19,207 nt of DNA from SLST01 sp046538735 (GTDB lineage: Bacteria > Spirochaetota > Spirochaetia > DSM-27196 > SLST01), in contig JBKHII010000056.1 of assembly GCA_046538735.1 (NCBI GenBank), positions 1 to 19,207 on the forward strand, read 5' to 3'. The notes below the pieces were generated by a model. The model saw only the letters and a program-made list of their open reading frames with translations. It was not told the DNA's origin and made no database searches. The position numbers and the translations under genes were made by a program. This document shows positions 14,017 through 19,207 of this stretch, piece after piece. How positions within the stretch are numbered: the stretch's first letter is position 1; each line of letters starts with the position of its first letter.

Positions 14017-16416
14017 CTCGATCAGGGCGTCTACCGCGCGAGGAGAGAGCGATCGGCTGCCCTGCTGCGTCAGACTGCGGAGCGGTAGCTCGGATGCGAG
14101 ATGGCGCGCGAGCTTCTCGCGCTCCTGTTCGGTGTCGGCTGCGATGGTGTTCAGAATCTCCCGGTAGACGCGACGTTGCACGATGCGACCGATCGGCGTA
14201 AGGCCGATCTCCTGGAGCGTTGAGTTGCGATGGAACGGTCCGGCCGGCTCCTCCGGCGGCACCGGCCCGCCGAGCACGGCGGCGAACGCGTGGTCGTCAA
14301 TGCGCGCGGTACCTTCGAACGGTCGATGGTACCAACGCACCTCCTCCGGCGGTGCCGAGGGTCGACCGGTCCCGCGCATCGACAGCGATGTCGCGAGGCG
14401 AAGGTCCGTGGACGAGGAGCCCACGTGCAACCGGAACTCGCCGGCTTCGATCATCCACGATTGGGTGCCGGTGTCCCAGACGGCGAACGCGCGGGTTCCA
14501 ACGTCGATCTGCACCCGTGATTGCTCTCCCGGTTCCAGACGGACCTTGACAAAGCCTTTGAGCTCGAGCTCCGGGCGGTGAACGGTGCTCGCAACATCGG
14601 ACACGTAGAGCTGGACGGTTTCCCATCCGGGCCGTCCGCCGGTGTTCGTGATCGTGCAGCTTACCGTGATTCCTGAGTCCTCGGTGAGCGCGCTCGGATC
14701 CACGGTGCCGGCGTCATCCGTCGCATCGGTTCGCGCCGTGGCTACCGCGAGGTCGCCGTAGTCGAAGGTTGTGTAGGAGAGCCCGTGGCCGAAGGGCAGG
14801 GCGACCGGTACCCCGGCTGTTGCGTAGTAGCGGTAGCCGACCCAGATACCCTCGCGGTACTGGACCTGGCGCGGTCGTCCCGGGAACCACGGATGGCTCG
14901 GATTGTCTTCGAGCAGTCGCGGAAAGGTCTCCGCGAGCTTGCCTCCGGGGTCTGCGTCGCCGAACAGCAGTCGGGCCGTGGCGCCGCCGCCCGCCTGTCC
15001 GGGCAGGTAGGTCTCGAGTACGGCCGGGACGCGATCGAGGAAGGGGAGCTCGACCGGCGAACCGTTCTGCAGGACCACGATCGGCTCGACCCCCGCGTCC
15101 AGCAGCGCGTCCACAAGCGCGAGCTGGTTCCGGGGCAGGCGCATGTGCGTCCGGTCGAACGTCTCCGACTCGTAGATCGACGGCAGCCCGAGGAAGAGGA
15201 CCGCCCGGTCTGCGTCCCGTGCCGCGCCGGTTGCCTCGCGGATGAGACGATCGTCCACGGCGTCGTCGTCGATCGAGTAGCCGGCGCAGTACGCGATCGA
15301 TGCGCCGTCGCCCACGAGCTCCGAGATCGCCGCGAGCGGCTGCTCAACGCGCGTGGGAGCGACCTTTGAGCTTCCGCTGCCCTGGAAGCGCATTCGAACC
15401 GCGAAGGTTCCGATGACGGCGATCGATCCGGTGCGCTCGAGCGGCAGCGCGCCGCCCTCGTTCTTCATCAGTACCGCCGACTCCTCGGCCGCTCGTCGCG
15501 CGAGCTCGTGGTGCCTCGCCGGGTCGTGTCCGACGCGAGTCCGCTGCTGCCGGGTCGCCGTTGCGATGAGCCGCACGATCCGCTCCGCCGTTCGGTCGAG
15601 CAGTGTCTCCGAGAGGCGCCCCTGTCGCACGGCTCGAACGATGAGCGACGCGGTCACGGAGGTGCCGCCCGGCATCTCGAGGTCGACCCCCGCCTCGATT
15701 GCGGCGATCCGGTCGTTGAGCGCACCCCAGTCGGTGACGACCACGCCGTCGTATCCCCACTCGTTCCTCAGGACCGTGCCGATCAGCTCCCGGTGGTCGC
15801 TGAGGTACGTGCCGTTGACGCGGTTGTACGAGCACATCACCGTCCAGGGGCGGGCCGACCGTACGGGATACTCGAACGCCGCGAGGTAGATCTCGCGGAG
15901 CGTACGCTCGTCCACGATCGTGTCAACGACCATGCGATGACGTTCCTGGTTGTTCGCAACGAAGTGCTTGAGGCTCGTCCCTACGCCTTCGCCCTGGACT
16001 CCCCGGATGAAGCCGGCGGCGAGTCGTCCCGCGAGATAGGGGTCCTCGGAGAAGTACTCGAAGTTCCGTCCCCCGAGCGGGCTTCGCTTGATGTTCGCGC
16101 CGGGTCCCAGGAGAACGGCCACATCTTCGTCAATACACTCTCGACCGAGCGCGCGGCCGATCTCCTCGAGGAGGGCGGGACTCCACGAGCAGGCGGTCGT
16201 CGCGGCCGGAGGAAAGCAGGTGGAAGGAATACTGTCCCCGAGGTTGTCGACCTGTGCGGTCCGCGCCTGCTTTCGCAGCCCGTGCGGACCGTCGGCGACG
16301 CGAATGGACGGAAGGTCAACGCGGTCGATCGGTTTGAGCCGCCACGTGTCCTTGCCCGAGCACAACGATGCTTTTTCCGTGAGACTGAGACCGCGTACGA
16401 TCTCGCGTACGTCCAC
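13960..16416 (-). CDS. glycoside hydrolase family 3 (beta-glucosidase-type), cytoplasmic, with C-terminal extension
   Basis: 818-aa GH3 enzyme. The (beta/alpha)8 domain (about 1-290) contains GPGANIKRSPLGGRNFEYFSEDP, SLKHFVANNQE and the nucleophile Asp229 in VVVTDW. The second alpha/beta sandwich domain (about 310-545) carries ESETFDR (416-422), which includes the likely acid/base Glu. A fibronectin III-like domain follows (about 585-670). It lacks the PA14 insertion seen in some relatives and has no signal peptide, so it should act on imported oligosaccharides, most likely as a beta-glucosidase or beta-xylosidase; the sequence does not fix the sugar. Residues about 690-818 form an additional, partly helical region beyond the Fn3 domain. 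Start GTG 16416 has GGGAGG (16424-16429) seven bases upstream, 14 bases after the M15 gene, so the two form an operon. Confidence 0.93.
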   Translation of the reverse strand: MDVREIVRGLSLTEKASLCSGKDTWRLKPIDRVDLPSIRVADGPHGLRKQARTAQVDNLGDSIPSTCFPPAATTACSWSPALLEEIGRALGRECIDEDVAVLLGPGANIKRSPLGGRNFEYFSEDPYLAGRLAAGFIRGVQGEGVGTSLKHFVANNQERHRMVVDTIVDERTLREIYLAAFEYPVRSARPWTVMCSYNRVNGTYLSDHRELIGTVLRNEWGYDGVVVTDWGALNDRIAAIEAGVDLEMPGGTSVTASLIVRAVRQGRLSETLLDRTAERIVRLIATATRQQRTRVGHDPARHHELARRAAEESAVLMKNEGGALPLERTGSIAVIGTFAVRMRFQGSGSSKVAPTRVEQPLAAISELVGDGASIAYCAGYSIDDDAVDDRLIREATGAARDADRAVLFLGLPSIYESETFDRTHMRLPRNQLALVDALLDAGVEPIVVLQNGSPVELPFLDRVPAVLETYLPGQAGGGATARLLFGDADPGGKLAETFPRLLEDNPSHPWFPGRPRQVQYREGIWVGYRYYATAGVPVALPFGHGLSYTTFDYGDLAVATARTDATDDAGTVDPSALTEDSGITVSCTITNTGGRPGWETVQLYVSDVASTVHRPELELKGFVKVRLEPGEQSRVQIDVGTRAFAVWDTGTQSWMIEAGEFRLHVGSSSTDLRLATSLSMRGTGRPSAPPEEVRWYHRPFEGTARIDDHAFAAVLGGPVPPEEPAGPFHRNSTLQEIGLTPIGRIVQRRVYREILNTIAADTEQEREKLARHLASELPLRSLTQQGSRSLSPRAVDALIELLNGRPVRALTGLLGRRR

Positions 16417-16430
16417 CGCGATACCTCCCG

Positions 16431-17372
16431 TTATCTGAGGTCGACCTCAAACCCGTTCAGAATGAGAATCTCCGGACGGTACTCGAAATGGATCGTGTCG
16501 TAGAGGGTCCACTTCCCGCCCCAGACGAAGCCGTGACGCTCGAACGCGGCGACGAAGGCCTCCGGGAAGACGAATCGGTCCTCCTGGGCGACGGAGTGCC
16601 ACTCGAGCCCGGAGCCCCGCGCCCAGCGCCAGTAGACCTGCCTACCTCCGTACCACTCCGGGATGAAATCCACTGCGATCCCGTACGAGTGGTAGCTCAG
16701 CGTTGCCGTGCCGTCCACGCGCCGGTAGTTGTAGCCTTCAATCGTGCGCAGGCGGCGGACGAATGCGGCGAGTTCGCTGTCCGCGCGCATCGCGGCGATG
16801 ATCTCCTCCTCGACGGCGGCGAGGTCTTCGAGGATCTCCCGGTGGACCATCGTCTTGAATCCGAGAAAGAACGTCGTCTTCTGCCGTTCGTAGGCGAGGC
16901 CTTCGCCGCGAATCCTCCACAGCGCGTTCAGGAAGCCCGGGTGCCTTCGCGGAGGATTCCGTTCCTGTTCCGCAACGCGCGCCTCGAGCGCACGCTTCTC
17001 GTGCTCGTCAAGGTCCGGGGAGACTGCCGGCCCCGGTTCGTAGCGATAGAACGGGATCGGGTCATAGCTGTCCGCGCGGAGGAGCTCCGACTCGCGTAGC
17101 AGCCGTCCCCCGGCCCAGTAGAACCACTCTCCGGCGATGAGAATCGCCCATTGTCCGTCGCGCCAACCAACTCGCTCGACTCGCCGCGGATAGGCTGCCG
17201 CGATCGCGTCCAGCACCGTCCGAGCCGCGAACGGCGACGCGTCGTCACGAAGCATCTCCTCGGCGGAGCGGAATCCCGCGAGCGGCGCCGGTGGACCCGG
17301 CGGGAGTGTTTCGGCGGAAGCAGGGAGCGGAATGACAAGCAGGAGCAGCAGGAGAACTCGTTGCGATCGCAT
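16431..17372 (-). CDS. exported M15-family peptidase (D-alanyl-D-alanine carboxypeptidase/VanY-like)
   Basis: 313-aa protein with an N-terminal signal peptide (MRSQRVLLLLLLV...PASA, cleavage near residue 20). The C-terminal third carries the M15 zinc site: SYHSYGIAVD with H228 and D235, and the distal DTIHFE with H295 and E297. This family cleaves peptidoglycan stem peptides, as D,D-carboxypeptidases or L-Ala-D-Glu endopeptidases. The long middle region (about 40-200) is Glu/Arg-rich and not recognised; it may position the enzyme at the envelope. Start: ATG 17372 is preferred, because the upstream GTG 17381 would add only three residues before the positively charged signal-peptide start. The ribosome binding site is weak (GGCGG). 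It leads an operon with the GH3 gene; a functional link between the two is not obvious. Confidence 0.85.
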   Translation of the reverse strand: MRSQRVLLLLLLVIPLPASAETLPPGPPAPLAGFRSAEEMLRDDASPFAARTVLDAIAAAYPRRVERVGWRDGQWAILIAGEWFYWAGGRLLRESELLRADSYDPIPFYRYEPGPAVSPDLDEHEKRALEARVAEQERNPPRRHPGFLNALWRIRGEGLAYERQKTTFFLGFKTMVHREILEDLAAVEEEIIAAMRADSELAAFVRRLRTIEGYNYRRVDGTATLSYHSYGIAVDFIPEWYGGRQVYWRWARGSGLEWHSVAQEDRFVFPEAFVAAFERHGFVWGGKWTLYDTIHFEYRPEILILNGFEVDLR

Positions 17373-17408
17373 CACCGCCACGATACCACGGAGGGGCAGG
17401 TAAGGCTA

Positions 17409-17437
17409 TTGACCGAGGGTGCATCCGAAACTAGCAT
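17409..17437 (+). promoter_or_regulatory. promoter of the CorC-family gene, predicted to make a leaderless mRNA
   Basis: TTGACC (17409-17414, five of six) is followed after exactly 17 bases by TAGCAT (17432-17437, four of six). Transcription would start about seven bases on, at the ATG at 17444. The only purine-rich stretch, GGAG at 17438-17441, is two bases from the ATG, too near for a normal Shine-Dalgarno. Confidence 0.5.
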
Positions 17438-17443
17438 GGAGCG

Positions 17444-18736
17444 ATGGAAGTCGCAATCGTCGGACTGCTCATCCTCCTCAACGGCGTGCTCTCGATGTCC
17501 GAGTTTGCCGTGGTGTCTGCGAGCCGCCACCGGCTCGAGGAACGTGCGAAGTCGGGCAGCCGTGGCGCCGTACGGGCGCTGGAGCTCGTGGACGACCCGA
17601 ATCGATTCCTGTCCACGGTCCAGGTCGGAATCACGCTCGTGGGCATTCTGGCCGGTACCTTCGGCGGCGCCACGATTGCGCACGATCTGGCTCGAGTGCT
17701 GGCCGCCGTGCCGTGGATCGGCGAGGGCGCGTTCGGCGGACGCTTACTGAGCGTCTCGCTCGTCATCGTCGTAGGACTGACGACCTACCTGACGCTCGTC
17801 ATTGGAGAGCTCGTTCCGAAACAGCTTGCGATTCGCCATCCAGATGCAATAGCAACGGCCATTTCGCGGCCGATGCACGCTCTCTCCGCGATCGCGTTCC
17901 CGATCGTCGCCTTCCTGAGCGCCTCGTCGTCGTTCATGCTGCGTCTGCTTCGCCAGCACGAACGACGTGAGGAGCTGGTGTCCGAGGAGGAGGTGAAGCT
18001 CCTGCTCCAGCGCGGCGAGAAGAGCGGCGTGTTCCGGCGCGCCGAGGCGAGCATGATCGCCGGCGTTTTCCGCCTGGACGACGTCCGCGCGGACGCCGTC
18101 ATGACGCCACGCGTGGACGTGGTCTGGCTGGACGCGAGCGCGAGCCGTGAGGCGATCCTGGAGCGCATCGAAGGATCGCGGCACTGCCACTATCCGGTCT
18201 GCGACGGCAGCATCGATCGCGTGGTCGGCGTCGTGAGCACGACGACGCTCAGCGCGGCGTTGCTTCGCGGACAGACGCTCGATCTCCGCGCGATGGCGGA
18301 CGCGCCGGAGTTCGTCCCCGAGAGCTCGGACGCGGGAATGCTTGTGAAACGAGTCGCCGAGACCGGGAAGCGGCTCCTCGTCGTGGTGAGCGAGCACGGC
18401 GGCGTTGACGGCATCGTCACGACGCACGATCTCGCGGAGGCAGTTTTCGGCGACCTGGGGGCGCCGGACGCGAGGAAGGTGGGCGAATCGGCGTGGCTCA
18501 TCTCCGGAACGATGCCCATTGAGGAGGTGGAAGCCCTGCTTGACGTGAAGGACATGCGCGACAGGTCCGCGAAGAGCTACGGGACGCTCGCCGGGTTCGT
18601 CATGAACGAGTTGGGGCGCGTCCCGTCCGGGGGCGAGCGGATCGAGTGGGGCGGGTATGTCATGACGGTCAAGCAGATGTCGCAGAATCGGGTTCGACGC
18701 GTGCGTGTAGAGAAGCTCGAGCCGCGTCACGAGTAG
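17444..18736 (+). CDS. CNNM/CBS/CorC_HlyC-domain membrane protein (hemolysin C/CorC family transporter)
   Basis: 430-aa integral membrane protein. The N-terminal CNNM (DUF21) domain (about 1-175) has the classic opening LLNGVLSMSEFAVVSASRHRLE, the 'VQVGITLVGILAG' helix and the 'VIGELVPKQLAI' motif. Two CBS domains follow (about 218-270 and 285-335, with VMTPRVDVVWLD at the start of the first), then a C-terminal CorC_HlyC domain (about 350-425). Members of the family are linked to Mg2+/Co2+ export or tolerance; the name hemolysin is historical. The CBS pair usually binds adenine nucleotides. The ATG at 17444 places the N-terminus as in homologues. It is monocistronic, divergent from the M15 gene across about 71 bases, and ends five bases before the stop of the converging gene. 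Confidence 0.93.
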   Translation: MEVAIVGLLILLNGVLSMSEFAVVSASRHRLEERAKSGSRGAVRALELVDDPNRFLSTVQVGITLVGILAGTFGGATIAHDLARVLAAVPWIGEGAFGGRLLSVSLVIVVGLTTYLTLVIGELVPKQLAIRHPDAIATAISRPMHALSAIAFPIVAFLSASSSFMLRLLRQHERREELVSEEEVKLLLQRGEKSGVFRRAEASMIAGVFRLDDVRADAVMTPRVDVVWLDASASREAILERIEGSRHCHYPVCDGSIDRVVGVVSTTTLSAALLRGQTLDLRAMADAPEFVPESSDAGMLVKRVAETGKRLLVVVSEHGGVDGIVTTHDLAEAVFGDLGAPDARKVGESAWLISGTMPIEEVEALLDVKDMRDRSAKSYGTLAGFVMNELGRVPSGGERIEWGGYVMTVKQMSQNRVRRVRVEKLEPRHE

Positions 18737-18741
18737 GCGGT

Positions 18742-19207
18742 CTATCCCTGGTCTGAAGCGAGCGACGGGAACTCATACTCGATCACACCACTCTCCCGGA
18801 TGCGTTGCGTGACGTAGCCCTTGAGCGTCATCCGGTCGAGCGTCTGCTGAACCTCGTCCAGGGGAAGCTCGGCGCGAGAAGCGGCCTGCACCACGGTCAC
18901 CGTCCCGCCGAGCTCGCCCGCCACGCGAAGGAGCGTCCGTTCGAGCTGCATGGGACGATCGCGCCATATCCGCACTCCACGGGCAAGCGCCTTGATCCCC
19001 TTGAGCACACCATGCGCGAAGGGAAGGGCTCCGAGGAACACGAACGGCCAGACCATCCAGCCGATTCCGAAGGCGAAGTAGCCGAGACCGAACCCCGTAC
19101 CGAAGACCACTCCCGTTGCGAGGCGCGAGATAATCTTCGCGCGATCGTCGTGTTCCTCGTCCGTGGAAAGGACAACCTCCGCGTGCCGCCCTCCCTCGTT
19201 CGCGATC
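18742..19207 (-). CDS. partial gene: small membrane protein with winged-helix-like C-terminal domain
   Basis: The frame is open to the right edge of the window, so the N-terminus is missing; 154 codons are visible (a GTG at 19110 is possible but would cut into sequence that reads well upstream). The visible protein starts with a charged segment (EEHDDRAKIISRLATG), then two closely spaced hydrophobic stretches rich in Gly, Phe and Trp. The last 65 residues (about RPMQLERTLLRVAGELGG onward) look like a helix-turn-helix or winged-helix module, with 'ELPLDEVQQTLDRMTLKGYV' reading as a recognition-type helix and wing. I do not recognise the family. The layout suggests a membrane-anchored regulator or a 2TM-domain protein. 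It is convergent with the CorC-family gene with a five-base gap. Confidence 0.65.
   Translation of the reverse strand, partial: IANEGGRHAEVVLSTDEEHDDRAKIISRLATGVVFGTGFGLGYFAFGIGWMVWPFVFLGALPFAHGVLKGIKALARGVRIWRDRPMQLERTLLRVAGELGGTVTVVQAASRAELPLDEVQQTLDRMTLKGYVTQRIRESGVIEYEFPSLASDQG

Noticed and set aside
13960..16416. GH3 enzyme as NagZ (beta-N-acetylhexosaminidase) in wall recycling
   Set aside because: The chain is more than twice the usual NagZ length, has the second sandwich and Fn3 domains of beta-glucosidases, and lacks the NagZ His-containing loop motif as far as I can see.
1..19207. CRISPR arrays, insertion sequences, rRNA or riboswitches
   Set aside because: No regularly spaced repeats, transposase-like protein, rRNA core motif or long structured leader was found; the largest gap (8703-8978) is accounted for by promoter and operator elements.

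Overview
This is a GC-rich (low-to-mid 60s % by eye), gene-dense bacterial chromosomal segment. I infer a high-GC member of the Spirochaetes. The chemoreceptor signalling tip with the 'LLAMNAAIEAAHAGDAGRGFAVVAAEIRKL' type of wording, the very large single-chain acyl-CoA dehydratase-activase protein and the exported M15 peptidase all resemble spirochaete proteins. No rRNA or ribosomal-protein marker is present, so the lineage is an inference.

Left part (1-2430), accessory-looking. The first 21 bases fit the 3' end of a tRNA. They are followed by an unfamiliar 256-aa gene of visibly lower GC, a strong compound hairpin (828-877), an EamA-type drug/metabolite transporter, and on the opposite strand a decapitated remnant of a DNA-3-methyladenine glycosylase I gene (tag). 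This looks like an insertion/deletion-prone edge.

Middle part (2430-8702). A two-gene operon encodes a heterodimeric ABC exporter with one degenerate ATP site (degenerate Walker B/H-loop in the first subunit, degenerate signature in the second, the TM287/288-like arrangement). It ends at a hairpin and meets a converging minus-strand operon, which encodes a methyl-accepting chemotaxis protein followed by a small exported solute-binding protein. No permease lies nearby, so the binding protein may be a chemosensory ligand presenter.

Right-middle (8703-14016). The divergent region 8703-8978 holds a good sigma70-type promoter for the chemoreceptor, a perfect CRP/FNR-family palindrome (TGTGA-N6-TCACA) and a 14-bp perfect palindrome lying between the -35 and -10 of a candidate promoter for the next gene. 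That gene encodes a 1451-aa protein with two tandem BcrAD/BadFG-type activator ATPase domains followed by two tandem HgdB-like dehydratase domains. Each activator domain keeps its paired cluster cysteines, and each dehydratase-like domain has a candidate cysteine trio. A TetR-family regulator overlaps its 3' end and is the obvious candidate ligand of the 14-bp palindrome. This promoter-enzyme-regulator unit is the most interesting system in the window.

Right end (13960-19207). A minus-strand operon (exported M15 peptidase, then a cytoplasmic GH3 glycosidase with an extra C-terminal region) converges on and overlaps the TetR gene by 57 bp. A CNNM/CBS/CorC-type membrane protein gene runs the other way from a promoter that would produce a leaderless mRNA. 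The window ends inside a minus-strand gene for a small membrane protein with a winged-helix-like C-terminus. No CRISPR array, insertion sequence, rRNA or complete tRNA was seen.
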